From Rubrivivax sp. (GTDB taxonomy: Bacteria; Pseudomonadota; Gammaproteobacteria; Burkholderiales; Burkholderiaceae_C), in the NCBI GenBank assembly GCA_027487995.1, contig JAIYCN010000340.1:1-33890 (forward strand): a DNA stretch of 33,890 nt, read 5' to 3'. Shown here in pieces: positions 1 through 8,872 of this stretch. The first letter of the stretch is position 1; every line of letters starts with the position of its first letter. The notes under the pieces are model-generated. The model searched no databases. It was not told where the DNA came from and worked only from the letters and a program-made list of their open reading frames with translations. The position numbers and the translations under genes were made by a program.

Positions 1-168
1 ATGCTCACCATGACCCGGTGCAGCAAGTGCAGTGGTCACTTTGTGACGCACCCCCACGAAATTGCGCGTCACTTTGTGTGCGGTCTGTGCAACCCGCCGG
101 CACGTGCAGGCAAGGGTCGTGCGCTGTCGGGGCTGCGTGAGCGCGACGAACTCGAAGTTCTGCACTGA
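1..168 (+). CDS. flhC: Flagellar transcriptional activator FlhC, C-terminal fragment (5' end outside window)
   Basis: Frame +1 reads MLTMTRCSKCSGHFVTHPHEIARHFVCGLCNPPARAGKGRALSGLRERDELEVLH*. The CxxC...GHFVTH...FVCGLCxPPxRAG pattern is the FlhC zinc-binding C-terminus. Not in the ORF track (too short). Confidence 0.88.
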   Translation: MLTMTRCSKCSGHFVTHPHEIARHFVCGLCNPPARAGKGRALSGLRERDELEVLH

Positions 169-170
169 AC

Positions 171-923
171 ATGGCGCTGCGCTGGCCACTGCCGGCGCTG
201 CTGGCCTGGGCGGCCGGTTGGCTCCTGTGGCACTCCCTGCAATCCCCTTGGGATCTGCCCGTGAGCACCCTGCCGGTGGCACTGGCCATCGGATGGGTCA
301 AGGGACGCACGCGGCGCGCGGTGCTGTTGCTCGGATGGCTGCTTTCGCTGTGGTTGCTCATCGGATCGGACCGCCTGCCGGCCTGGATCTGGTTGTTCGC
401 ACTGGGGGCGCTGCTGCTGGCGTACCCCATCTCGGCCTGGCGCGACGCCCCGGTATTCCCCACGCCCGCGGGTGCGCTGGACCCCTTGGCTCATCGCGTT
501 CACCTTCCGGCGCAGGCCTGCGTGCTTGACGCCGGCTGCGGTACTGGTGCTGGCCTTGAAGCGCTGCGCAGAGCCTTTCCGCAGGCGCGGTATCACGGCA
601 TCGAGCGCAGTCTTCTCCTGACCCTTTGGGCTCGCCTGCGCTGCCCCTGGGCGGTCATATTTCACGGCGACATCTGGCAGAGGTCCTGGGCCGACTCCTC
701 GCTCGTGTATCTTTTCCAACGCCCTGAAAGCATGCAGCGGGCATGGGAAAAGGCCTGCCGCGAGATGACCGACGGTTCCTGGTTGGTCAGTCTGGAATTC
801 CGAATCGAAGGACAACGCCCGCAGGCATCGTGGCCCTTGGGTCCAGGCAAGCGGCTCTGGCTCTACAAGATCAAACGCTCAAGTCCCACCACGCGCCCGC
901 CGATAACCGTTCAAACTCGGTAA
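171..923 (+). CDS. Membrane-anchored class I SAM-dependent methyltransferase-like protein
   Basis: Hydrophobic N-terminal segments (LLAWAAGWLLWHSL, VLLLGWLLSLWLLIG, WIWLFALGALLLAYPI), then SAM motif I VLDAGCGTGAGLEALRRAFPQARYHGIERS. Starts 2 nt after the flhC stop. Confidence 0.75.
   Translation: MALRWPLPALLAWAAGWLLWHSLQSPWDLPVSTLPVALAIGWVKGRTRRAVLLLGWLLSLWLLIGSDRLPAWIWLFALGALLLAYPISAWRDAPVFPTPAGALDPLAHRVHLPAQACVLDAGCGTGAGLEALRRAFPQARYHGIERSLLLTLWARLRCPWAVIFHGDIWQRSWADSSLVYLFQRPESMQRAWEKACREMTDGSWLVSLEFRIEGQRPQASWPLGPGKRLWLYKIKRSSPTTRPPITVQTR
879..906 (+). promoter_or_regulatory. Candidate sigma-28 (FliA) promoter for motA: TCAAGTCC-N12-GCCGATAA
   Basis: -10 element GCCGATAA (899-906) is an exact match to the sigma-28 consensus. 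-35-like TCAAGTCC at 879-886 with a 12-nt spacer. The same pattern lies upstream of flgM and flgA. Confidence 0.6.
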
Positions 924-935
924 AAAGCGAACATC

Positions 936-1796
936 ATGTTTGTCATCATCGGCTGGCTCGTGGCCATGGGCTGCATCTTCGGGGTCTTCATTGGCCACGG
1001 GGGAAACATCGGGGTGGTGCTCACCGCGCTTCCCTTCGAAATGACCACCATTGGGGGCGCCGCGTTGGGTGCCTTCCTGGCCAACAACCAGATGAAGGTG
1101 GTGAAGGCCACCGCCAAGGGGCTGGGCGACTGCTTCAAGGGCAGCAAGTACACCAAGGCCCGTTACATGGAGTTGATGTCACTGCTGTACGACATCCTGC
1201 AGAAGGCTCGCAAAGAGGGTTTGATGGCCATTGAAAAGGACGTCGAGGACCCTCACAACTCGCCCCTTTTCCAGAAGTACCCGACCGTTGGGCATGACCA
1301 CCACGTGGTGGAGTTCATCACCGACTACCTGCGCATGATGGTGTCGGGGAATCTGAACGCCCACGAGATCGAAAGCCTGATGGACAACGAGATCGAGACC
1401 CATCACCATGAAGCCCATGCCGCGGTGGGTGCGTTGCAGCGCCTGGCCGGAGCGCTGCCCGCCTTCGGCATCGTGGCGGCGGTGTTGGGCGTGGTCAACA
1501 CCATGGGTTCGGTGGGCCAACCGCCGGCGGTCCTGGGCGGGATGATCGGCTCGGCCCTGGTGGGCACCTTCCTGGGCATCTTGCTGGCCTATGCATTCGC
1601 AGAGCCGCTCGCCGGGCTGTTGGAGCAGAAGGTGGATGAGGCCGGCAAGGAATTGCAGTGCATCAAGACCACGCTGCTGGCCAGCATGCAGGGCTATGCG
1701 CCTCAGGTCGCCATCGAGTTCGGCCGCAAGGTGCTGTATTCCACTGAGCGTCCCTCATTCAGTGAACTCGAGTCGCACGTCAAGGGCAAGAAGTAA
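936..1796 (+). CDS. motA: Flagellar motor stator protein MotA
   Basis: 286 aa. MotA signature residues including FGIVAAVLGVVNTMGSVGQPPAVLGGMIGSALVGTFLGILLAYAFAEPLA. Followed by motB. Confidence 0.97.
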   Translation: MFVIIGWLVAMGCIFGVFIGHGGNIGVVLTALPFEMTTIGGAALGAFLANNQMKVVKATAKGLGDCFKGSKYTKARYMELMSLLYDILQKARKEGLMAIEKDVEDPHNSPLFQKYPTVGHDHHVVEFITDYLRMMVSGNLNAHEIESLMDNEIETHHHEAHAAVGALQRLAGALPAFGIVAAVLGVVNTMGSVGQPPAVLGGMIGSALVGTFLGILLAYAFAEPLAGLLEQKVDEAGKELQCIKTTLLASMQGYAPQVAIEFGRKVLYSTERPSFSELESHVKGKK

Positions 1797-1817
1797 GTCC
1801 TCCAAGGGCGCACCATC

Positions 1818-2759
1818 ATGGCAGGCGACAACAAGAAACTTCAGCCGATCATCGTCAAGCGGGTCAAGAAGGCCGGCCATGCCGCCCACGGCGGCGCTTG
1901 GAAGATTGCCTACGCCGACTTCGTGACGGCCATGATGGCTTTCTTCCTCTTGATGTGGCTATTAGGTTCCACCACCGAGGGCGATCGAAAGGGCATTGCT
2001 GATTTCTTCAACGCACCCCTGAAGATCTCGCTGTTCTCCAATGGGTCGGGCGCGGGTGATGCATCCCATGTGATCAAGGGTGGCGGCGAGGACCTGACTC
2101 GACAACACGGACAGGTCAAGCGCGGCGATGTGCCTGCGGACAGCACCTACACCCTGGCCGCTCTGCGTGAAGAACAGCGCCGCCAGGAAAGCCAGAAGCT
2201 CGAGCAGTTGCGGATGAAGGTCTTGAGCCAGATCGAAGACAACCCGAAGCTGGTGGGCCTGGCCGAGCAGATCAAGTTGGACATGACGCCCGATGGGCTT
2301 CGGATACAGATCATCGACCAGCAGAACCGCCCCATGTTCGCCCTGGGCAGTGCGCAAGTGCAACCCTACATGCGCGATTTGTTGCGCGAGGTCGGCAAGG
2401 TTCTCACCGATGTCCCGAACCGCTTGACCCTGGAAGGGCACACCGATGCGGCGGCCTATGCGGGCGGCGAGCGTGGGTACAGCAATTGGGAACTGTCCGC
2501 GGACCGGGGCAATGCGTCCCGCCGCGAACTGTTGGCCGGGGGCTTGCCCGAGGACCGTGTTCTGCGCGTGATGGGCCTGGCGTTCAGTCGGCCCTTCAAT
2601 GCCCAGGACGGGCGGGACCCGCAGAACCGGCGCATCAGCATCATCGTGATGAATCGGGATGCCGAGGAGCGGTTCTTCAAGTCCGCCACCGACATCTCCA
2701 AGTCCCTGGACTCCGGCGCACCACCAGGGCGCATCGCGCTGCCTTTCGACAGGCCCTGA
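1818..2759 (+). CDS. motB: Flagellar motor protein MotB
   Basis: 313 aa. WKIAYADFVTAMMAFFLLMWLLGS plug/TM region and OmpA-like LTLEGHTDAAAY...NWELSADRGNASRREL. Confidence 0.97.
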   Translation: MAGDNKKLQPIIVKRVKKAGHAAHGGAWKIAYADFVTAMMAFFLLMWLLGSTTEGDRKGIADFFNAPLKISLFSNGSGAGDASHVIKGGGEDLTRQHGQVKRGDVPADSTYTLAALREEQRRQESQKLEQLRMKVLSQIEDNPKLVGLAEQIKLDMTPDGLRIQIIDQQNRPMFALGSAQVQPYMRDLLREVGKVLTDVPNRLTLEGHTDAAAYAGGERGYSNWELSADRGNASRRELLAGGLPEDRVLRVMGLAFSRPFNAQDGRDPQNRRISIIVMNRDAEERFFKSATDISKSLDSGAPPGRIALPFDRP

Positions 2760-2813
2760 ACCAAGGCCGTTGCCGCAACACCGAACATCTAAGCCTCCAC
2801 GGGAATCACCATC

Positions 2814-3218
2814 ATGGCCCCTTCCGAACTTCGCTATCTGATCGTGGACGACTTCTCCACCATGCGCCGCATCGTGCGGGGCCTGCTCAAGGAGATGGGG
2901 TGCAACAACGCCGACGAGGCCGAAGACGGCGTGCACGCGCTTCAGATGCTCCGCTCACAGAAGTTCGACTTCGTGGTCAGCGACATCAACATGCCCAACA
3001 TGAACGGGTTTGAGCTTCTCAAGCAGATCAAGGCCGATCCGGTACTCAAGACGCTGCCGGTGTTGATGGTCACGGCCGAGGCGCGCAAGGAAGACATCAT
3101 CCTGGCGGCGCAGACGGGTGCCGCCGGCTACATCGTCAAGCCCTTCACCAAGGCCACCCTGGAGGAAAAGGTGCAGAAGATCGTCCAACGCATGGCTGCC
3201 GCCGGCACCAGCGCTTGA
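2814..3218 (+). CDS. cheY: Chemotaxis response regulator CheY
   Basis: 134-aa stand-alone receiver: [50 protein letters not shown]. Confidence 0.96.
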   Translation: MAPSELRYLIVDDFSTMRRIVRGLLKEMGCNNADEAEDGVHALQMLRSQKFDFVVSDINMPNMNGFELLKQIKADPVLKTLPVLMVTAEARKEDIILAAQTGAAGYIVKPFTKATLEEKVQKIVQRMAAAGTSA

Positions 3219-3925
3219 GGGTGGCGGCCGTGAACAGCGTCCACAGCACCTCGAGCGATCAGGTTGATGGCAGCGCCGCTTCAGCTGGGATGGAACCTGC
3301 GGCGGCTGCGCAGGGTTCAACCCCATCTCCGGCCGGCCTGTACCAGGAACTGGGCCACATCACGCGGCAACTTCACGACTCCCTGGCGCAACTGGGTGTG
3401 ATGCCCCGGCTGCAGCAGGCCGCTCAAGGCCTGCCCGATGCCCGCAGCCGCTTGAACTATGTGGTCGAGAAAACCTCAGAGGCCGCTCATCGTGTTCTGA
3501 ACTCGGTCGATGCTGCAAAGGTGGGCAACCGCGGTTTGGAGGACCAATCCCGAGGATTGATGCAGATGCTGGGTCAACCCGGCACCACCGCCATTCCCGC
3601 GGCTGCCGTTCTCGCCTATGTCCAGTCGGTGCAGTCGCACACTTCCGAGCTGGACCAGCACCTCACCGACATCATGCTGGCGCAGGACTTTCACGACCTG
3701 ACTGGACAGGTGGTCCGCAAGATCCTGGACATGGCCACTGCCCTGGAAGACAGCCTCGTGCACCTGTTGGTGCAGTCGGCTCCGGAGGAGCTGCAGGCCC
3801 TGACCGCAAAGCCTGAACCTGCGGCCTCTGACTTGCAGGGACCCGTGGTGGCCGGCACCCAGCAGGGCGAGGTGGTCAGCAACCAGGGCGAGGTCGATGA
3901 CCTGCTGGCCAGCCTGGGCTTCTGA
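3215..3925 (+). CDS. cheZ: Protein phosphatase CheZ (start uncertain: TTG 3215, GTG 3221 or GTG 3230)
   Basis: CheZ core [16 protein letters not shown] and C-terminal CheY-binding peptide [12 protein letters not shown]. Directly downstream of cheY. Confidence 0.93.
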   Translation: MRVAAVNSVHSTSSDQVDGSAASAGMEPAAAAQGSTPSPAGLYQELGHITRQLHDSLAQLGVMPRLQQAAQGLPDARSRLNYVVEKTSEAAHRVLNSVDAAKVGNRGLEDQSRGLMQMLGQPGTTAIPAAAVLAYVQSVQSHTSELDQHLTDIMLAQDFHDLTGQVVRKILDMATALEDSLVHLLVQSAPEELQALTAKPEPAASDLQGPVVAGTQQGEVVSNQGEVDDLLASLGF

Positions 3926-3964
3926 GGCGGTCCTTCGCGGACGCATCATCTAGCCGTCGAAATC

Positions 3965-4012
3965 AGGGGCAAGGTCCCCTCTTATCGGCCTTAAGTCCTC
4001 GCATGAGCGAGG
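3965..4012 (+). promoter_or_regulatory. Structured leader upstream of flhB (two hairpins)
   Basis: Stem AGGGG(3965-3969)/CCCCT(3976-3980) and perfect 6-bp stem CCTCGC(3997-4002)-ATGA-GCGAGG(4007-4012). No U-tract follows. Confidence 0.35.
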
Positions 4013-4047
4013 CACCATGAGGGAAAGCTTCCAGTCCGGATTTCCCC

Positions 4048-5220
4048 ATGGCCGATCAAGGCGCGCAAGACCGCCATCTCCCCGCAACCGAACGCAAGAT
4101 CGAAAAGGCCCGTGAAGAGGGTCAGGTCGCGCGTTCGCGCGATCTGGGCCATCTTCTGATGATGGCCGGCGGTGGCTTGGCCTTGCTGGCCGCTGCGCCC
4201 GCACTGTCGGACTGGACGGAGCGCCTGCTGCGCGTCGGGCTTCGTTTTGACTCGCAGAGCATCCACCACCCCGAGTTGATGGTCGAGCGCATGGCCAGCA
4301 TGGTGATGGACGCCACTTGGGTGGTGGCCATGATCGGAGCCGTGGCGGTGGTGCTGGCCCTGGCCGGCGGATTGGGCAGCGGTGGGTGGAACTGGTCCTT
4401 CAAGGCGATCGAGCCCAAGGCTTCGAAGCTCAATCCCCTCAACGGCTTGGGGCAGATGTTCTCGGGCCAACAACTGGCCGTCACCGGCAAGACGTGTCTC
4501 CTGGCCCTGGTCCTGGGCGTGATCGGGGCCGCGGTCCTGGTGCTGCGCATGGATGCGTTCGCGTCGGTGCTGACCATGGACTTGAATGCAGGCTTTGCCC
4601 ATGCGCTCTCCGAGATCACGGCCGGCCTGGGGTTGATGCTGCTCGCGTTGGCCGCCTTCGCCATCGTCGATGTTCCGCTGCAGCGGTTCCTTCTGTCCAG
4701 ACGCCTGCGCATGTCCTTCAAGGAAGTGAAGGATGAAAACAAGGAGGTTGAAGGCAACCCCGAGGTGAAGATGCAGATGCGCCAGCGCATGCGTGAGATG
4801 AGCCGCCGCCGCATGATGGCGGCCGTACCCAAAGCCGACCTGGTGGTGATGAACCCCACCCACTATGCCGTGGCCTTGAAGTACGACGAGGCTTCCATGG
4901 GGGCACCGCGTGTGGTGGCCAAGGGTGCTGACGCCCTGGCCTTGCGCATCCGCGATCTGGCCCGTGAGCACGGCGTTCCGGTTCTCCAGGCACCGGCCTT
5001 GGCCCGTGCGCTCTATGCGCACACGGAGATCGACCGCGAGATTCCCGGTCGGTTGTTCTCGGCGGTGGCGCAGGTGTTGGCCTGGGTGTACCAGCTGCGC
5101 ACAGCCCGCCAGCAGCAGCAGCCTGAGCCGCCTGCACCAACCCCTGACCGACTGGTGGTGCCTGAGGACCTGGATCCGCACCACAAGGGCGCTGTGCCGC
5201 GTGAAGGAGGGGCGCCGTGA
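4048..5220 (+). CDS. flhB: Flagellar type III export switch protein FlhB
   Basis: 390 aa. ATERKIEKAREEGQVARSRDLGHLL N-terminus and autocleavage motif VVMNPTHYAVALKYD. Confidence 0.97.
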   Translation: MADQGAQDRHLPATERKIEKAREEGQVARSRDLGHLLMMAGGGLALLAAAPALSDWTERLLRVGLRFDSQSIHHPELMVERMASMVMDATWVVAMIGAVAVVLALAGGLGSGGWNWSFKAIEPKASKLNPLNGLGQMFSGQQLAVTGKTCLLALVLGVIGAAVLVLRMDAFASVLTMDLNAGFAHALSEITAGLGLMLLALAAFAIVDVPLQRFLLSRRLRMSFKEVKDENKEVEGNPEVKMQMRQRMREMSRRRMMAAVPKADLVVMNPTHYAVALKYDEASMGAPRVVAKGADALALRIRDLAREHGVPVLQAPALARALYAHTEIDREIPGRLFSAVAQVLAWVYQLRTARQQQQPEPPAPTPDRLVVPEDLDPHHKGAVPREGGAP

Positions 5221-7325
5221 ACGCGGTGATGGGACGCCTGCAGTCGGTGCTGGATGCACCGCTTCTGGCCCAGGCCGGTGGACTGGGCCGTGCGCTCATG
5301 GCGCCGCTGTTCATCATCATGGTCATGGCCATGATGGTGCTTCCCTTGCCGCCCCTGGCCTTGGACGTGCTCTTCACCTTCAACATCGCCCTGGCGCTGA
5401 TGGTGGTGATGGTGGCGTCCCGGTTGGTTCGGCCCCTGGACTTCGCCGCCTTCCCCACGGTTCTCCTGGTCACCACCCTGCTGCGACTGTCCTTGAACGT
5501 GGCCTCCACGCGCGTGGTACTGATGGACGGCCATACCGGCCCGGCTGCAGCGGGCAAGGTGATCGAGTCCTTCGGTCATTTCCTCATCGGCGGCAACTTC
5601 GCTGTGGGTCTGATCGTCTTTGGCGTGCTGGTGATCATCAACTTCATCGTGATCACCAAGGGTGCCGAGCGCATCGCCGAGGTGGGTGCGCGCTTCACCC
5701 TGGACGCCATGCCGGGCAAGCAGATGGCCATCGACGCCGACTTGAACGCCGGCCTCATCAACGAGGAACAGGCCCGCCAGCGCCGCGCCGAGGTGGCCGA
5801 GGAGGCGGACTTCTTCGGCTCCATGGACGGCGCCAGCAAGTTCGTGCGTGGAGATGCCATTGCCGGATTGATCATCCTGTTCATCAACATCGTCGGTGGA
5901 CTCATCATCGGTGTGGTTCAGCACGACCTCACGGCAGCCCAGGCCGCCAACACCTACATCCTGTTGGCCATCGGTGATGCGCTCGTGGCCCAGGTGCCGG
6001 CGCTGCTCATCAGCGTGGCCTCCGCCATGGTGGTCTCCCGGGTGGGCAAGGACAGTGACGTGGGCACCCAGATCCGGGAACAGGTCTTCGGCTCACCCAC
6101 CGTGTTGGGCGTCACTGCCGGCATCATCGCGCTGCTCGGCGCCATTCCGGGCATGCCCAACCTCATCTTCCTGTTGCTGGCCGCCCTCATTGGTGGCGGC
6201 GCGTGGCTGATGCGTCGGGATCAGCGTCGCAAGGCAGCCTTGGCCGCCACGCCGGCTGCCGGAGCAGCCGAAGCCAACACCAACGCCGAGGCGTCCTGGG
6301 ACGACCTCCAGCCCGTGGATGTGCTGGCCCTGGAGGTCGGGTATCGGCTCATCAGCCTTGTGGACAAGAACCGCCAGGGTGACCTGCTCACCCGCATCAA
6401 AGGCGTACGCCGCAAATTCGCCCAGGACGTGGGTTTCCTGCCTCCATCGGTGCACATCCGCGACAACCTTGAACTCAAGCCCAGCCATTACCGCATCCTG
6501 TTGCGAGGTGCCGTGGTGGGTGAAGGTGAGGCCTATCCCGGCATGATGATGGCCATCAATCCGGGCGGCGTGACACAAACGCTCATCGGAACGTCCACCA
6601 CCGACCCGGCATTCGGATTGCCCGCCGTGTGGATCGAGGAACGCCAGACCGAAGCGGCACAGGTGGCCGGCTACACGGTCGTGGACTGCTCCACCGTGGT
6701 GGCCACCCATCTGTCCCATCTCATGCAGGTCCACGCCGCCAAGCTTCTGGGCCGCTTGGAGACGCAATCGCTCATCGAGCATGTGGGTCAGCAGGCTCCC
6801 AAACTCCTGGAGGACGTGGTGCCCAAGCTGGTGGGCGTTCCCACCTTGCAGAAGGTCCTGCAGCTGCTTCTCGAAGAAGGTGTGCACATCCGTGACATGC
6901 GCTCCATCGTCGAGTGCCTGGCCGAATACGGAGGCACCGTCTCCGAACCCGCCGAGCTGGCCCAGCGCCTTCGGATTCACCTGGCCCCGGCCATCGTCCA
7001 GCAGATCTTCGGCACCGTGTCTGAGTTGGATGTGATCGCGCTGGAGCCTGACCTGGAACGTCTGGTGTCGCAGGCCTTGAATTCGGCCAACGGCGCCGTC
7101 CTGGACCCCGGAGTCGCGGACTCGATTGCACGCGGTGCAGCGCAGACCGCGCGTGATCAAGAGGACCTGGGCTTGCCCGCCTGCCTGTTGGTCCCGGACT
7201 CCATCCGCTCGGCCATGTTCCGTCTGCTGCGTCGAGCAGCCCCCCGGCTGAAGGTTCTCGGTCACAGCGAGATTCCTGAAACCCACACCATTCGCATCGG
7301 CTCCCTCATCGGAGGCAAAGCATGA
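5217..7325 (+). CDS. flhA: Flagellar export gate protein FlhA (GTG start)
   Basis: 702 aa. FHIPEP signature region RPLDFAAFPTVLLVTTLLRLSLNVASTRVVL, MPGKQMAIDADLNAGLINEEQARQRR, large cytoplasmic domain. 4-nt overlap with flhB. Confidence 0.97.
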   Translation: MNAVMGRLQSVLDAPLLAQAGGLGRALMAPLFIIMVMAMMVLPLPPLALDVLFTFNIALALMVVMVASRLVRPLDFAAFPTVLLVTTLLRLSLNVASTRVVLMDGHTGPAAAGKVIESFGHFLIGGNFAVGLIVFGVLVIINFIVITKGAERIAEVGARFTLDAMPGKQMAIDADLNAGLINEEQARQRRAEVAEEADFFGSMDGASKFVRGDAIAGLIILFINIVGGLIIGVVQHDLTAAQAANTYILLAIGDALVAQVPALLISVASAMVVSRVGKDSDVGTQIREQVFGSPTVLGVTAGIIALLGAIPGMPNLIFLLLAALIGGGAWLMRRDQRRKAALAATPAAGAAEANTNAEASWDDLQPVDVLALEVGYRLISLVDKNRQGDLLTRIKGVRRKFAQDVGFLPPSVHIRDNLELKPSHYRILLRGAVVGEGEAYPGMMMAINPGGVTQTLIGTSTTDPAFGLPAVWIEERQTEAAQVAGYTVVDCSTVVATHLSHLMQVHAAKLLGRLETQSLIEHVGQQAPKLLEDVVPKLVGVPTLQKVLQLLLEEGVHIRDMRSIVECLAEYGGTVSEPAELAQRLRIHLAPAIVQQIFGTVSELDVIALEPDLERLVSQALNSANGAVLDPGVADSIARGAAQTARDQEDLGLPACLLVPDSIRSAMFRLLRRAAPRLKVLGHSEIPETHTIRIGSLIGGKA

Positions 7326-8872
7326 ACGTCAAACGATTTGTCGGCAGAACGTCCCACGAGGCCCTGGGTCGCCTCAAGGCAGCACTGGGTCCAGATGCCG
7401 TGGTCCTGTCGACCCGTCCCTGCGCTGAGGGCGTGGAGATTCTGGCCATGGGCCCGGAGGCGATCACCCGTGGACCATCCGAGGTGGCCCAGGACGTCGA
7501 GGGCGATGCACAGACGCTGTCCATGAGCACCTTGTCCTTCCAGGACTATGTGCGCGAGCGCATGCTCAAGAAGAGGGAGGCCGAGCGCAAGGCCGCCCAG
7601 CAGGTGCAGGAGGCCCGTGCAATGCAGGCGCCTCAAGGCGATTCACCGCGCCAGGCGCGGGACCTCCATGAACGAGCCCGTGCCCAGGCGGAGGTGCTCG
7701 GTGCAGGGCGCGCTCCGGCTTCGGATTTCGGTGGGCAGGCTCCAGGGGTGATGTCACCCACCCGCAGCCGCGAACCGCTGGCGGGCTCACGCAGCCCAGT
7801 AGCCGCTCACCAACTGCGTTCTGCAGCGCGGGGGGACCAGGCCGCGGCCGGTGATGCAGGCGCACCCCACGCGGGACGCGGTGCCGATCACTCGACCCAC
7901 TCCAATGCGGCGATGGTCGAGGAGATCCGTTCCATGAAGGGGCTGATCGAGCAGCGCTTCAGCGCGCTCACGTTTCTCGAGCGGCTTCAGCGTCAGCCGG
8001 CTCAGGCTCGGCTGGCGCAGCGGCTCCTTGAAGTGGGGTTCTCTCCGGCCCTGGCACGCAAGCTGACGGAACTGCTCCCGCAGGATGCACCCTCTGAGGA
8101 GCGTTGGGCGGCAGCCACCCTGGAGCGCAACCTTCAGGCGGCTGAGACCATGCCCGCCGTGGAAGACCAGGGCGGCGTGATCGCGCTGATCGGCTCCACC
8201 GGGGTGGGCAAGACGACCACCACGGCCAAGCTGGCGGCCGCCTTTGCGTCTCGCCACGGCGCCAGTTCGCTGGGCCTGATCACATTGGACGCCTACCGGG
8301 TTGGTGCGCAGGAGCAGTTGCGTGCCTACGGTCGCATCCTGGGAGTGCCCGTGCACAGTGCGCATGACCGCGCGTCGCTGGAGGATCTCCTGGCCTTGCT
8401 GGCGGACAAGCGCCTGGTGCTCATCGACACCGCGGGCATGGCCCAGCGGGACAGCCGCACACGCGAAATGCTGGACATGCTGGCGCACCCCTCCATCCAG
8501 CGTGTGTTGGTGCTCAGCGCTGCGGCTCAGGGCGAAACGCTGGACGATGTGGTGATTTCGTGGCGGGCTGCCAACTGCAAAGGCGTGGTGCTCAGCAAGG
8601 TCGATGAGGCGGTTCGTCTGGGGCCTGCATTGGACACGGTCATCCGGCACAAGCTGCCCGTGCTGGGTGTGGCCAATGGGCAGAGGGTGCCGGAGGATTG
8701 GCATCGGTTGAGTGCCCAGGCCCTCGTGCAGCGGGCGATGCGGGAGACCGCACGTGGCCACTGGCGGATGGACTCGGAGTCCGTCGAACTGGTGTTTGCC
8801 GATGTGCCGTCAGCAGCGACTTCCTCACTGGGTGGAAGCGCGCTTTCCGTGGGTGCGGAGTGGCGGACATGA
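7322..8872 (+). CDS. flhF: Flagellar SRP-like GTPase FlhF
   Basis: 516 aa. MNVKRFVGRTSHEALGRLKAALGPDAVVLSTR N-terminus; GTPase motifs ALIGSTGVGKTTTTAKLAA, LITLDAYRVGAQEQL, LIDTAGMAQRD. Confidence 0.95.
   Translation: MNVKRFVGRTSHEALGRLKAALGPDAVVLSTRPCAEGVEILAMGPEAITRGPSEVAQDVEGDAQTLSMSTLSFQDYVRERMLKKREAERKAAQQVQEARAMQAPQGDSPRQARDLHERARAQAEVLGAGRAPASDFGGQAPGVMSPTRSREPLAGSRSPVAAHQLRSAARGDQAAAGDAGAPHAGRGADHSTHSNAAMVEEIRSMKGLIEQRFSALTFLERLQRQPAQARLAQRLLEVGFSPALARKLTELLPQDAPSEERWAAATLERNLQAAETMPAVEDQGGVIALIGSTGVGKTTTTAKLAAAFASRHGASSLGLITLDAYRVGAQEQLRAYGRILGVPVHSAHDRASLEDLLALLADKRLVLIDTAGMAQRDSRTREMLDMLAHPSIQRVLVLSAAAQGETLDDVVISWRAANCKGVVLSKVDEAVRLGPALDTVIRHKLPVLGVANGQRVPEDWHRLSAQALVQRAMRETARGHWRMDSESVELVFADVPSAATSSLGGSALSVGAEWRT

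Noticed and set aside
1962-2936. 324-aa minus-strand ORF opposite motB
   Set aside because: Antisense to clear motB and cheY; no recognisable domain.
3982-3989. TTATCGGC upstream of flhB as a sigma-28 -10 box (minus strand)
   Set aside because: Orientation is opposite to flhB and no TCAAG-like -35 element at 11-12 nt spacing (GCATGAGC/CATGAGCG found instead).
3991-5259. 422-aa minus-strand ORF opposite flhB
   Set aside because: Shadow ORF in high-GC DNA: His/Gln/Arg-rich low-complexity translation, fully antisense to unambiguous flhB.
6093-7286. 397-aa minus-strand ORF opposite flhA
   Set aside because: Antisense shadow of conserved flhA; His/Gly/Gln-biased composition.
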